This document shows positions 1 through 8,454 of a DNA stretch of 64,000 bases, in pieces. How positions within the stretch are numbered: the stretch's first letter is position 1; the number at the start of each line of letters is the position of its first letter. Below the pieces are notes generated by a model. The model saw only the letters and a list, made by a program, of their open reading frames with translations. It was not told the DNA's origin and made no database searches. The DNA is from CAVQCJ01 sp963711005. Its GTDB lineage: Bacteria > Actinomycetota > Actinomycetes > Prado026. Position numbers and translations under genes: made by a program. Where the stretch lies: contig CAVQCJ010000006.1 in the NCBI GenBank assembly GCA_963711005.1, positions 434,001 through 498,000 of the forward strand. The letters run 5' to 3'.

Positions 1-1024
1 GCGCCCGAGCCGGGCGACAGCCGTCTCCAGGTCGGCGGGTGTCCACTCCCAGTCCGAGCGGTAGTGGTGCCCGAGCAGGGCCAGCCGGAGCGCCATCGGG
101 TCGACGCCGGCCTCGCGCAGCCGCGAGACGAACACCAGGTTGCCGCGGGACTTGGACATCTTCTCGCCGTCCAGCCCGACCATCCCGGCGTGCACGTACG
201 CCCGCGCGTACGGCCACTGCCCGGTCAGGACGTGCGCCTCGGATGCGCCCATCTCGTGGTGCGGGAAGGCCAGGTCCCGGCCGCCGCCCTGGACGTCGAA
301 GGACATGCCCAGGTGGTCGAGCGCGATCGCCGTGCACTCGATGTGCCAGCCCGGCCGCCCGGGCCCCAGCGGGGAGTCCCAGGCCGGCTCGCCGGGACGG
401 GCGGCCTGCCACAGCAGGCAGTCGAGCGGGTCCTTCTTGCCCGGCCGGGCCGGGTCGCCGCCCCGCTCGGCGAACAGCTCGAGCATCTGAGCACGGTCAA
501 GGCGCGAGACCGATCCGAAGCGCTCGTCCGAGCCGACCGAGAAGTAGAGGTCGCCGTCGACGTCGTACGCCTGCCCGGCGTCGCGCAGCCGCTGGATCGC
601 CGTCACGATGAGCGGGATCGACTCGACCGCCCCGACGTAGGCCTTCGGCGGCAGGATCCGCAGCGCGGTCATGTCCTCGCGGAACAGCTGCGGTCTCCTG
701 CCGGGCCAGCTCGGCCCAGTCCACGCCGGTCGCCGCGGCACGCTCGAGCAGCGGGTCGTCGACGTCGGTGACGTTCTGGACGTAGTCCACTGCGTGGCCG
801 TTGTCGCGCAGCACCCGGCCGACCAGGTCGAAGGTCAGGTACGTCGCCGCATGGCCCAGATGGGTGGCGTCGTAGGGGGTGATGCCGCACACGTACATGC
901 GGGCGACCGGTCCGGGCGCCAGGGGGCGCACCTCGCCGGCGGCCGTGTCGTGGATCCGCAGCGGTACACCCCGGCCGGGGAGCGAAGGGACGTCGTCACC
1001 TCCAGGCAGGGTCCACGCTTCCAC
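1..1024 (-). pseudogene. mshC: MshC, cysteine--GlcN-Ins ligase (mycothiol biosynthesis), frameshifted and 3'-truncated by window edge
   Basis: MshC ligates cysteine to GlcN-Ins using ATP in mycothiol synthesis and is a class I aminoacyl-tRNA synthetase-like enzyme. The N-terminal frame starts at 1024 and shows a zinc-ligand Cys in YVCGIT (about residue 46), the HIGH-like HLGH (55-58) and the family stretch NVTDVDDPLL. Near 689 the frame shifts: the reverse strand reads GAGACCGCAGCTGTTC where the family needs GAGACCGCGCTGTTC (ETALF), so one base is extra. The second frame then runs intact from ETALFREDM to position 1, with WHIECTA, FPHHEMG and KMSKS (148-162). The C-terminus lies outside the window. 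The gene is downstream of the SCO1664-like gene, its usual neighbour. It is either a recent mutation or a sequencing error; mycothiol loss would be unusual. Confidence 0.9.
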
Positions 1025-1066
1025 GCAGCGAAGAATACGGGGCGACGGCGGTCCGCCGGGACGAGG

Positions 1067-1798
1067 CTAGAAGGGTGGCCACGGGATCGCCGGCCAGTCG
1101 CCGGACGGCTGGGGATGCCGCCCGGTCCGCAGCAGGCGGTCCACCCGGCGGCCGGCGGCCCGGACCTCGGAGACCGTCAGCAGCTCCCGGAGCCGGTCAC
1201 CGAGGTCGCCCTGCAGCTCCTCGGACAGCGTCTCGAGCACGCCCGTCGCTTCCTCGGTGAGCGGCTCGCCGCGCCACTGCCAGAGCAGGGTCCGCAGCTT
1301 GCCCGGCACGGCGAAGCAGACTCCGTGGTCGACGCCGAACACCCGGCCGTCGTCCGTCGGCAGCAGGTGGCCGCCCTTGCGGTCGGCGTTGTTGAGCACG
1401 ACGTCGAGGATGGCCATCCGGCGCAGGTCCGGGTGGTCGCTGCGGGCGAGCCAGGCGAGGTCGACCTCTTCGTCGACGTCGATCCACAGCTGGCACATGC
1501 CCGGGCCGAACGGCCCGTCGCGCAGCACCGTCGGCGGCACGATGTCCCAGCCCGTCGCAGCCGACACCAGGTAGGCGCCGACCTCGCGCGCGGCCAGCGT
1601 GCCGTCCGGGAAGTCCCACAACGGCCGCTCCCCGGCGATCGGCTTGTACACGCACGTGCGCGTGACGCCGTCCTGGGTCACCTCGCAGTACAGCGTCGCG
1701 TTGGACGCGTCCATCAGCCGGCCCACGACCTCGAGCTCGCCGCTCGCGAGCAGCGTCAGAGCCTGGTCGGTCGGCAGCCGACCGGTCACCCCGGTCAC
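1067..1798 (-). CDS. SCO1664 family protein, PI3/4-kinase-like
   Basis: Protein of about 243 aa of the conserved actinobacterial SCO1664 family, which resembles phosphatidylinositol-kinase/HipA-like folds. The kinase-like features are visible: a catalytic-loop-like NNADRKGGHLL and a metal-binding VFGVDHGVCF. The substrate is unknown. I chose the GTG at 1798 because it overlaps the upstream DUF3090 stop as GTGA (translational coupling), and because the family begins close to the TALxLLxxGEL region (here QALTLLASGELEVVGR). An in-frame upstream ATG at 1870 would overlap DUF3090 by 76 nt and is less likely. It sits in the fixed order phosphatase / DUF3090 / SCO1664 / mshC found in many actinomycetes, which suggests a shared but uncharacterised role. 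Confidence 0.85.
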   Translation of the reverse strand: MTGVTGRLPTDQALTLLASGELEVVGRLMDASNATLYCEVTQDGVTRTCVYKPIAGERPLWDFPDGTLAAREVGAYLVSAATGWDIVPPTVLRDGPFGPGMCQLWIDVDEEVDLAWLARSDHPDLRRMAILDVVLNNADRKGGHLLPTDDGRVFGVDHGVCFAVPGKLRTLLWQWRGEPLTEEATGVLETLSEELQGDLGDRLRELLTVSEVRAAGRRVDRLLRTGRHPQPSGDWPAIPWPPF

Positions 1799-2439
1799 TG
1801 CCGCCGGTAGCCGTTCTGCCGGGGACAGATGTGCCCGGACGGGTCGAGCGGCAGGCCGCAGAACGGGCACGGCGGGCGGCCCGCCCCGACCACGGCCGCG
1901 GCCCGCTGCGCGAACGCCCGGGCGACCGCCGGGCTGAGCCGGACCCGCAGCACGTCCCCCGCCTCGGTCCCGCCGTCGTCCGGGCCGAGCGGGTCGGTCG
2001 CATCGCCCGCCTCCGCGCCGCCGGCTTCGTCGAGCCCGTCCCGAGCATCGTCGCGGGCATCGTCCAGGTCATCGGCATCGTCGTCCTCGGCGAGCGCGAC
2101 CTGGTGCGCCTCGATCACCAGCACGCCGGCATCGCCGTCCCAGACCAGCGCGAGCGTGCCCACCCGGAAGTCCTCGAGGATCGGCTGGTCCAGCGGCGCC
2201 CGGTCCTCCAGCGCGGTCGGTGCGACCGCGGGGGCGCCCGCGCCGCCGGTGCGCCGCAGCACCTCGTCGAGCACCTCGTCGACACGTTCGGCCAGGGCCG
2301 CGACCTGCTGCTTCTCCAGCGCGACGCTGGTCACGCGGCCGCCACCGGTGGCCTGGAGGTAGAAGGTCCGCTCTCCGGGCTCGCCGACGGTCCCGGCGAC
2401 GAACCGGTCGGGTGGGTCGTACTCGAAGACCTGTGGCAC
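1795..2439 (-). CDS. DUF3090 family protein
   Basis: Conserved actinobacterial protein of unknown function, 214 aa from the GTG at 2439. The N-terminus PQVFEYDPPDRFVAGTVGEPGERTFYLQA is characteristic of DUF3090. The C-terminus ends in a small zinc-ribbon-like cluster CPFCGLPLDPSGHICP. The GTG at 2439 is preferred to the GTG at 2445 because a TAGGGT hexamer ends 7 nt before it, the usual leaderless geometry in this genome, and because the family starts with (M)PxQVF. The middle carries an acidic low-complexity insert rich in Asp/Glu (EDDDADDLDDARDDARD) that is probably lineage-specific. It is followed by the SCO1664-like gene with a 4-nt overlap. Confidence 0.88.
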   Translation of the reverse strand: MPQVFEYDPPDRFVAGTVGEPGERTFYLQATGGGRVTSVALEKQQVAALAERVDEVLDEVLRRTGGAGAPAVAPTALEDRAPLDQPILEDFRVGTLALVWDGDAGVLVIEAHQVALAEDDDADDLDDARDDARDGLDEAGGAEAGDATDPLGPDDGGTEAGDVLRVRLSPAVARAFAQRAAAVVGAGRPPCPFCGLPLDPSGHICPRQNGYRRQ

Positions 2440-2461
2440 GGTCACGACCCTAAATGAAGCG

Positions 2462-3229
2462 TCAGGGACCGGCCCCTCCACCCACGACGGCGTCCCCCGT
2501 CCCGGCGGCCTTCCGGCCTCGTCCGCGCCGCGGCGGGAGCAGCGCGTCGACACCGCCGCCGGTGTCGTTCATCCGCACCACGAACGGTCTCAGCTCGGTG
2601 TACCGGACCACCGACACCGAGCACGGGTCCACCTGGATCCGCTGGAACTGGTCCAGGTGCAGGCCCAGGGCGTCGGCCAGCACCGCCTTGATCACGTCGC
2701 CGTGGCTGACCGCCACCCAGGTCGCTCCCGGGCCGAGCCGCCCGTTCCACTCGCGCACGGCGTCCACGGCCCGCTGCTGCATCCCGCGCATCGACTCGCC
2801 GCCGTCGCCCGGGAAGGTCACCGAGCTGGGGTGCGTCTGCACCGACCGCCACAACGGCTCCTTGGCCAGGTCCTTGAGCGTGCCGCCGGTCCAGTCGCCG
2901 TAGCGGACCTCGCCGAACCGGTCGTCGACGTGCTCGGGGGTCGCGCCCCGGACGGCCAGCAGGGCGGCGGCTGTCTGCCGGCAGCGTTCGAGCGGGCTGG
3001 TCACGACGGCCGCGAACGGCACCGGGGCCAGCCGCTCGGCGAGCGACCTCGCCTGCGCCAGGCCCTTCTCGTCGAGGTCGACGCCGGGGGTCCAGCCGGC
3101 CAGCGTCCCGGACACGTTCGCGGCAGTCCGTCCGTGCCGGACCAGCACGAGGGTGCTGACCGGGGCCGGCCGCTGGCGTCCCGTGGACCGGCGGGGGCCG
3201 GGCCGCGCGGCCCGGGGTTCGGAGGTCAC
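2462..3229 (-). CDS. MSMEG_4193-type putative phosphomutase / histidine phosphatase
   Basis: Histidine phosphatase superfamily protein (255 aa) of the MSMEG_4193 type. The catalytic RHG is at residues 31-33, the acid/base Glu region at FGEVRYGDW (about 106-112), and the second catalytic His in SHGD (175-178). The physiological substrate is not known. GTG at 3229 was taken as start; the first 25 residues are basic and poorly conserved in character, so the true start could be slightly later. The C-terminal tail is Arg/Gly-rich. It lies upstream of DUF3090, SCO1664-like and mshC on the same strand and divergently from corA, the usual actinobacterial arrangement. Confidence 0.87.
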   Translation of the reverse strand: MTSEPRAARPGPRRSTGRQRPAPVSTLVLVRHGRTAANVSGTLAGWTPGVDLDEKGLAQARSLAERLAPVPFAAVVTSPLERCRQTAAALLAVRGATPEHVDDRFGEVRYGDWTGGTLKDLAKEPLWRSVQTHPSSVTFPGDGGESMRGMQQRAVDAVREWNGRLGPGATWVAVSHGDVIKAVLADALGLHLDQFQRIQVDPCSVSVVRYTELRPFVVRMNDTGGGVDALLPPRRGRGRKAAGTGDAVVGGGAGP

Positions 3230-3300
3230 GGCTGAAACCTACGGCCCGGCCGGGCGCCGAGGAGGCACCCTGGCCGCCCGGATGCGGCCACAATGGCCGG

Positions 3301-4275
3301 GTGATCGTCGACTGCGCGCTGTACAGGTCAGGGGTCCGGGTCGAGGAGACCCGCAACCTGGTCAAGATCGCGTCGTCGGCCCGGCGCGACGAAGACTCGT
3401 TCGTGTGGATGGGCCTGTACGAGCCGACCGAGAACGACCTCGAGGGCGTCGCCAGGCTGTTCGACCTGCACCCGCTCGCCGTCCAGGATGCGGTCCGCGC
3501 CCACCAGCGACCCAAGATCGACGTGTACGGCGACTCCCTGTTCGTGGTCCTGCGCACGCTCTCGTACCTGGACCAGACCTCCGACGTGGAGACCGGCGAG
3601 ATCTCCATGTTCGTCGGGCGCGACATGGCCATCACCGTCCGGCACGGCGAAGGCTCCGAGCTCGCCTCGGTGCGGCATCGCATGGAGGAGCACCCGGAGG
3701 TGCTCAAGCACGGGCCGGCCGCGGTGCTGTACGCCGTGAGCGACGCCGTCGTCGACACGTACAGCATGGTTGCCAACGAGCTTCAGACGGACGTGGACGA
3801 GCTCGAGCGCAGCGTGTTCAGCCCGGGCCGCACGGACGACTTCGAGCGCGTGTACAAGCTCAAGCGGGAGCTGCAGGAGTTCCGCAGCGCCGTCGTGCCG
3901 CTGGTGGAGCCGTTGACGTCGCTCGCGGAGGACGAGGTCGTCGCGATCCCGGTCGGGGCCCGCCCGTTCTTCCGCGACGTGCTGGACCACGTGCTTCGGG
4001 TGCAGGAGCAGGTCGAGTCGCTGGAGGTGCTGCTGTCCGGGATCCTGCAGGCGCACGTGGCGCAGGTCGGGCTCCGGCAGAACGAGGACATGCGCAAGAT
4101 CTCGGCCTGGGTGGCGATCCTGGCGGTGCCGACGATGATCGCCGGCATCTACGGCATGAACTTCACCAACATGCCGGAGCTGCACTGGAAGTACGGGTAC
4201 CCGCTGGCGCTGGGCCTGATGGCCGTCATCTGCGGCACCCTCTACCGGGCCTTCAAGCGCAGCGGCTGGCTCTGA
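3301..4275 (+). CDS. corA: CorA-family Mg2+/Co2+ transporter
   Basis: Pentameric membrane channel-type transporter for divalent cations, 324 aa, normal family length. A large N-terminal cytoplasmic domain precedes two C-terminal membrane helices; the signature GMN filter is at residues 285-287 (GIYGMNFTNMPEL), and the protein ends in a short basic cytoplasmic tail (FKRSGWL). The start is GTG at 3301, with CACAAT ending 6 nt upstream, suggesting a leaderless transcript. It is divergent from the phosphatase gene. Its 3' end forms the first unit of a short tandem duplication (see 4264-4314). Confidence 0.95.
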   Translation: MIVDCALYRSGVRVEETRNLVKIASSARRDEDSFVWMGLYEPTENDLEGVARLFDLHPLAVQDAVRAHQRPKIDVYGDSLFVVLRTLSYLDQTSDVETGEISMFVGRDMAITVRHGEGSELASVRHRMEEHPEVLKHGPAAVLYAVSDAVVDTYSMVANELQTDVDELERSVFSPGRTDDFERVYKLKRELQEFRSAVVPLVEPLTSLAEDEVVAIPVGARPFFRDVLDHVLRVQEQVESLEVLLSGILQAHVAQVGLRQNEDMRKISAWVAILAVPTMIAGIYGMNFTNMPELHWKYGYPLALGLMAVICGTLYRAFKRSGWL

Positions 4276-4314
4276 TCCTCGGCTGGCTCTGATCCTCGGC
4301 TGGCTCTGAACCTC
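4264..4314 (+). repeat. Three tandem 17-bp units covering the corA stop
   Basis: GGCTGGCTCTGATCCTC is present at 4264-4280 and 4281-4297, and once more with one mismatch (GAACCTC ending) at 4298-4314. The first unit contains the last codons and TGA of corA, so the duplication adds extra stop-like TGAs downstream without changing the protein. It lies between the convergent corA and uppP genes. Confidence 0.9.
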
Positions 4315-4326
4315 GCGCGCCCGGCG

Positions 4327-5148
4327 TCAACGGGCGGCGAGGACGCCGGTGGCGAGCAGCACCACGAGCAGCAGCCCGATGCTCAGGCGGTAGATCACGA
4401 ACGGCAGGAAGTTGTGCGTGGCGACGTACCGCAGCAGCCAGGCGATGACGGCGTACCCCACGACGCCGGCGATCACGGTCGCGACGATGGTCGGACCCCA
4501 GGCGGCGGTGTTGTCCTTGCCGATGTCGAGCAGCTCGAACAGCCCGGACGCGAGCACGGCAGGGATGGAGAGCAGGAACGAGTAGCGGGTGGCCGCCTCG
4601 CGCGTGTAGCCCAGGAACAGACCGGCCGAGATGGTGGCGCCCGACCGGGACACCCCGGGGATCAGCGCCGTCGCCTGGGCCAGGCCGTAGACCATGCCGT
4701 CGCGGACGTCGAGGCGGCGCAGCTCCTTCTCCCGCCGGCCGACGCGGTCGGCCACCCACAGGATGATCGCCACCCCGATCATGGCCGCCGCGATGATGCG
4801 CAGGTCCCTGGCCTGGTCCTTGATCTGGTGCCGGAACGCGAACCCGAGCACCGCCACCGGGATGGTGCCCAGGATCACGTACCAGCCCATCCGGGCGTCG
4901 TGGTTGCCGCGGTACTCGGGCTGGAACAATGACCGCACCCACGCCACGACGATCGTCGCGATGTCGTGCCGGAAGTAGGTCAGCACCGCGGCGGTGGTCC
5001 CCAGCTGGGTGACCGCGGTGAACGCCGCGCCCGGGTCGGACCAGCCGAAGAACGCCGAGACGATCCGGACATGGGCCGTAGACGAGATCGGCAGGAACTC
5101 CGTGAGCCCCTGCACGATCCCGAGCACAATCGCCTCGAACCAGCTCAC
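4327..5148 (-). CDS. uppP: Undecaprenyl-diphosphatase
   Basis: Integral membrane phosphatase of the UppP/BacA family that dephosphorylates undecaprenyl pyrophosphate, recycling the lipid carrier of cell-wall synthesis. It has the expected length (273 aa), the N-terminal motif QGLTEFLPISSTAH (13-26) with the catalytic Glu, and the second motif PGVSRSG (164-170) with the catalytic Ser/Arg. The predicted topology is about eight helices. Start is GTG at 5148, overlapping the stop of the upstream LLM oxidoreductase as GTGA, so the two are probably translationally coupled. The coupling with a F420-type oxidoreductase is common in actinobacteria but unexplained. Confidence 0.95.
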   Translation of the reverse strand: MSWFEAIVLGIVQGLTEFLPISSTAHVRIVSAFFGWSDPGAAFTAVTQLGTTAAVLTYFRHDIATIVVAWVRSLFQPEYRGNHDARMGWYVILGTIPVAVLGFAFRHQIKDQARDLRIIAAAMIGVAIILWVADRVGRREKELRRLDVRDGMVYGLAQATALIPGVSRSGATISAGLFLGYTREAATRYSFLLSIPAVLASGLFELLDIGKDNTAAWGPTIVATVIAGVVGYAVIAWLLRYVATHNFLPFVIYRLSIGLLLVVLLATGVLAAR

Positions 5149-6194
5149 GCAAGCACTCCCGCCCTGTCCGCCGCCTCGATCATTGTGCGGAGCGTCAGTA
5201 TGCGTTCGGTCAACGTCGGCGCGTAGGTCGCCACCGACAACGTCGTGACCCCGGCGTCGCGGTAGGCCTGGATCCCGTCGGCGAGGCGCCCGACCGGGCC
5301 GATCAGCGAGGTCTGGTCGATGAACGTGAACGGCACCGCGGCACCCGCCCCGGGGTAGTCACGGGCCAGGTAGCGCTCCTGGACCAGGGCCGCGGCGTCG
5401 CCGTACCCCATCCGGACGGCCAGCTGGTTGTAGAAGTTCTGCTCGCGGCTGCCCATGCCGCCGACGTACAGGGCGGCGTACCCGCGCAACGGTTCGGCGC
5501 ACGCCTCGAGGTCGTCGCCGACCACGACCGGCACCGTCGGGACGACGTCGAAGCCGGTGAGGTCCTTGCCCACCTTGGTCCGGCCGGTGGCTACGTGCCC
5601 GAGCCACTCCCCCGCGTGCTGGGGGCTCAGGAAGATGGCCAGCCAGCCGTCGGCGATCTCGCCGGCCAGCTCCAGGTTCTTCGGGCCGACCGCGGCCAGG
5701 TAGAGCGGGATCTCCTCCCGGACCGGGTGGACGGTCAGCCGCAGCGCCCGTCCTGGGCCGTCCGGCAGCGGCAGAGTGAAGAACTCACCGTCGGCCTTCA
5801 CGACCTCGCGGCGCAGGGCCTTGCGCACGATCTCCACGTACTCGCGGGTGCGGGCCAGCGGCTTGTCGAACCGCACGCCGTGCCAGCCCTCGGACACCTG
5901 CGGCCCGGAGACCCCCAGGCCGAGCCGGAACCGGCCACCGGACAGGGTGTCCAGGGTGGCGGCCGTCATCGCCGTCATGGCCGGAGTGCGGCCGGGGATC
6001 TGGAAGACCGCGGAGCCGACGTCGATCCGTTCGGTCTGGGCGGCGATCCAGGCCAGGACGGTCGCGGCGTCCGAGCCGTAGGCCTCAGCGGCCCAGACCA
6101 CGGAGTACCCCAGGCGGTCGGCCTCCTGCGCGAGGGCGAGGTTCTCGGCGTCGTTCCCGGCGCCCCAGTACCCCAGGTTGAGCCCCAGCTGCAT
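5145..6194 (-). CDS. LLM class F420-dependent oxidoreductase
   Basis: Luciferase-like monooxygenase superfamily protein, 349 aa, a TIM-barrel enzyme expected to use F420 (or FMN). Family features: N-terminal QLGLNLGYWG, the AEAYGSDA segment, GSAVFQIPGRTPAMTAMTAATLD, and the GGRFRLGLGVSGPQVSEGWHG stretch typical of F420-dependent members. Its substrate is not predictable. It is the first gene of a two-gene unit with uppP, overlapping by 4 nt, and is divergent from the aldo/keto reductase. A short palindrome-free intergenic of about 66 bp separates the two divergent starts. Confidence 0.88.
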   Translation of the reverse strand: MQLGLNLGYWGAGNDAENLALAQEADRLGYSVVWAAEAYGSDAATVLAWIAAQTERIDVGSAVFQIPGRTPAMTAMTAATLDTLSGGRFRLGLGVSGPQVSEGWHGVRFDKPLARTREYVEIVRKALRREVVKADGEFFTLPLPDGPGRALRLTVHPVREEIPLYLAAVGPKNLELAGEIADGWLAIFLSPQHAGEWLGHVATGRTKVGKDLTGFDVVPTVPVVVGDDLEACAEPLRGYAALYVGGMGSREQNFYNQLAVRMGYGDAAALVQERYLARDYPGAGAAVPFTFIDQTSLIGPVGRLADGIQAYRDAGVTTLSVATYAPTLTERILTLRTMIEAADRAGVLA

Positions 6195-6260
6195 GGCGCG
6201 ACGCCCTCCCGTCCGTGTCGGGGGACTCTACCGGCCGGGGGCTCGGTAGCCTGCGAACCC

Positions 6261-7244
6261 ATGGAACGCCGCCGGCTCGGTCGCAACGGTCTGCAGGTCT
6301 CGCGCCTGGGCCTGGGGACGATGACCTGGGGCCGCGACACCGACCAGCACGAGGCCGGCGACCAGCTGCGGGCGTTCCTGGACGCCGGCGGGACGCTCGT
6401 GGACACGGCGGCGGCGTACGGCGAGGGCGAGAGCGAGCGGGTGCTCGGCTCCCTGCTCGGGTCGGTGGTCCCCCGCGACGAGGTCGTGGTGGCGACCAAG
6501 GCCGGCATCGTCCGGTCCGGCTCCAGCCGTTCGGTCGATACGTCTCGCCGCGCGCTGCTCGACGAGCTGGACCGCTCGCTGCACCGCCTGGACACCGACC
6601 ACGTCGACCTCTGGCAGGTCCACACCTGGTCATGGGAGGCGCCGCTGGAGGAGACGCTGACCGCACTGGACTTCGCCGTGTCGACCGGCCGGGCGCGGTA
6701 CGTCGGGATCTCGAACTACACCGGCTGGCAGACCGCACAGGCTGCCACCTGGCAGGCGGCCTGGCCGGGGCGCGCGCCGGTCGCGTCGACCCAGGTCGAG
6801 TACTCGTTGCTCGAGCGCGGCGTCGAGCGCGAGGTCCTGCCGGCGGCGCTCGAGCTGGGGCTGGGTGTGCTGGCCTGGTCGCCGCTCGGGCGCGGGGTGC
6901 TCACCGGCAAGTACCGCACCGGCACGCCGGCCGACTCGCGGGCCGCCGCCGCGCACTACGCGAGCTTCGTCGAGAAGTACCTGAACGCGGAGGCCACGCG
7001 GGTGGTGACGGCGGTCGCGACCGCGGCCGAAGGCCTGGGCCTGGCGCCGCTCGAGGTGGCGCTCGCCTGGGTCCGGGACCGGCCGGGGGTCAGCTCGGTG
7101 CTCGTCGGGGCGCGCACCGCCGCCCAGCTCGCGGGCTCGCTGGCCTCCGAGGGGGTCGACCTGCCGGACGAGATCCGAGCCGCGCTGGACGAGGTCTCGC
7201 GTCCGGTCGGCGGCTACCCCGAGCACGGCCGGGACCAGCGCTGA
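6261..7244 (+). CDS. Aldo/keto reductase
   Basis: NADPH-dependent (alpha/beta)8-barrel reductase of 327 aa. The catalytic tetrad is visible: D48 and Y53 in VDTAAAYGEGESE, K80 in VVVATKAG, and H121 in WQVHTWSW. The C-terminal coenzyme region (SSVLVGARTAAQL) is also present. ATG at 6261 follows TAGCCT by about 8 nt. In many actinomycetes an AKR gene of this type sits directly upstream of the helix-hairpin-helix/RecD-like protein, as here. The substrate is unknown; members near KchB/YajO-like reductases are candidates. Confidence 0.9.
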   Translation: MERRRLGRNGLQVSRLGLGTMTWGRDTDQHEAGDQLRAFLDAGGTLVDTAAAYGEGESERVLGSLLGSVVPRDEVVVATKAGIVRSGSSRSVDTSRRALLDELDRSLHRLDTDHVDLWQVHTWSWEAPLEETLTALDFAVSTGRARYVGISNYTGWQTAQAATWQAAWPGRAPVASTQVEYSLLERGVEREVLPAALELGLGVLAWSPLGRGVLTGKYRTGTPADSRAAAAHYASFVEKYLNAEATRVVTAVATAAEGLGLAPLEVALAWVRDRPGVSSVLVGARTAAQLAGSLASEGVDLPDEIRAALDEVSRPVGGYPEHGRDQR

Positions 7245-8227
7245 ACGACGACCCGCAGGACGCGGCCGGCCCCGTCGACCCGCTCGTGCGCCTGCTGGAC
7301 CAGGCCGCGCTCGACGGGCACTCCGCCGTGCCGCTGGAGACCGTGCTCGCCGCTGTCCCCCGGCCGGTGGTCGAGGGCGCCGTGGACCGCGGCGCGGTGC
7401 TGGTCGCGGACGGCTGGGTGGCCCTGGACGAGATCGCCCTGGTCGAGGACGCGCTCGCAGACGAGATCCTCGGACTCGCCGCCGAGGACCGGCTGGCGCT
7501 CGTGCTCGGCTCGGTCCCGGAGGGGGCCGAGGTGGTCGAGGTCGGCGACGCCCACCGACGCTCGCTCGAAGACCTCGCCGAGGCGCTGCAGGCCGTTCCG
7601 GAGGACGTGCGCGTGGTCATCAGCGGTGACCCGGACGCGCTGCCCGGCCCGCACCCCGGGGCCGTGCTCGCCGACCTGCTCGCGTGGGGGCGCCTGCCGG
7701 TGCGCGACCTGCGTCCGGACGGTGCGGCCGAGGGCACCGCCCTGGCGACGCTGCCCGCCTCGTTGCGAGGTGGTTCGCTGCCCGAGCCCGCCGACCGAAG
7801 TGTGGTCGTCGTGCCCTGCGCCGACGATGAAGCGGTGGTCCGCCGGGCCGTCCAGCTCGTGACCGACTCGGTCCCGCGCGTCTTCGGCACCGCGGCGCAG
7901 GACGTCCTGGTCGTCACCCCCCTGCAGCGCGGGGCGGCCGGCGTACGGGCGCTGGTCGAGGCGTTGCCTGCCGGCACGCGGGTCGGCACCGTGCACGACG
8001 CGGCGGGCGGCGGGCTGATGCCGGCCGCCGACGCCGTCGTCGCCTGCTTCCCCGCACAGGCGACCGGTGTGCTCAGCCGGGCGCTCGTCTACTCGGCGGC
8101 GATGCTCGCCGGTCGGCACCTGTCCGTGGTCACCGCCGCCGGCGACGCCCTGCCGCAGGCCGTCGTGCAAGGCGCCGGCCGGAAGCGGTGGACCCGGCTG
8201 CCCGGGCTGCTGGCCTCCTCCGACTGA
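7241..8227 (+). CDS. RecD-like helicase-related protein lacking the N-terminal HhH domain
   Basis: Related to the actinobacterial family annotated as helix-hairpin-helix / ATP-dependent RecD-like helicase that usually follows the aldo/keto reductase gene. What remains matches the C-terminal part: VVVPCADDEAVVRRAVQLVTDSVP, a DVLVVTPLQRGAAG segment, TVHDAAGGGLMPAADAVVACF and the LVYSAAMLAGRHLSVVTAAG motif. I do not see the N-terminal HhH repeats or a convincing Walker A. Here it is about 328 aa, clearly shorter than typical relatives as I remember them. No ATG suits the start: the frame opens at a CTG overlapping the AKR stop (CTGA, 7241), and a GTG at 7286 is the safer alternative. Activity as a helicase is doubtful. 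Confidence 0.7.
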   Translation: MNDDPQDAAGPVDPLVRLLDQAALDGHSAVPLETVLAAVPRPVVEGAVDRGAVLVADGWVALDEIALVEDALADEILGLAAEDRLALVLGSVPEGAEVVEVGDAHRRSLEDLAEALQAVPEDVRVVISGDPDALPGPHPGAVLADLLAWGRLPVRDLRPDGAAEGTALATLPASLRGGSLPEPADRSVVVVPCADDEAVVRRAVQLVTDSVPRVFGTAAQDVLVVTPLQRGAAGVRALVEALPAGTRVGTVHDAAGGGLMPAADAVVACFPAQATGVLSRALVYSAAMLAGRHLSVVTAAGDALPQAVVQGAGRKRWTRLPGLLASSD

Positions 8228-8256
8228 GCGCCAGAGGCGGATGCCACGATGGGGCG

Positions 8257-8442
8257 ATGACCGAGTACGAGACACGCCACCTCGTGCTGCCTCGGGGGGT
8301 CACCCGCAGCGCCGCGCGGCAGCTGCTCACCGAGCTGGCCGAGTACGGCGGCTGGGAGCTGGCCCGGTTGCTGCTGCGCGCCGACGGCAGCAGGCACGTG
8401 TGGCTACGCCGGCGCATCATCCGGGTCACCCGGACCGCCTGA
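8257..8442 (+). CDS. DUF5703 family protein
   Basis: Small conserved actinobacterial protein (61 aa) with the family pattern: an N-terminal YETRHLVLPRGVTR, then LLTELAEYGGWELARLLL and the basic LRRRIIRVTR tail. The length equals that usual for DUF5703. Function is unknown. ATG at 8257 is 7 nt after a CACGAT hexamer, fitting a leaderless start. It is convergent with the M20 peptidase gene, 12 nt between stop codons. Confidence 0.85.
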   Translation: MTEYETRHLVLPRGVTRSAARQLLTELAEYGGWELARLLLRADGSRHVWLRRRIIRVTRTA

Positions 8443-8454
8443 GCGCCCAGTCCG

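Noticed and set aside
685..700. Programmed ribosomal frameshift in mshC
   Set aside because: No slippery heptamer or stimulatory structure is evident, and MshC is not known to use frameshifting; mutation or sequencing error is simpler.
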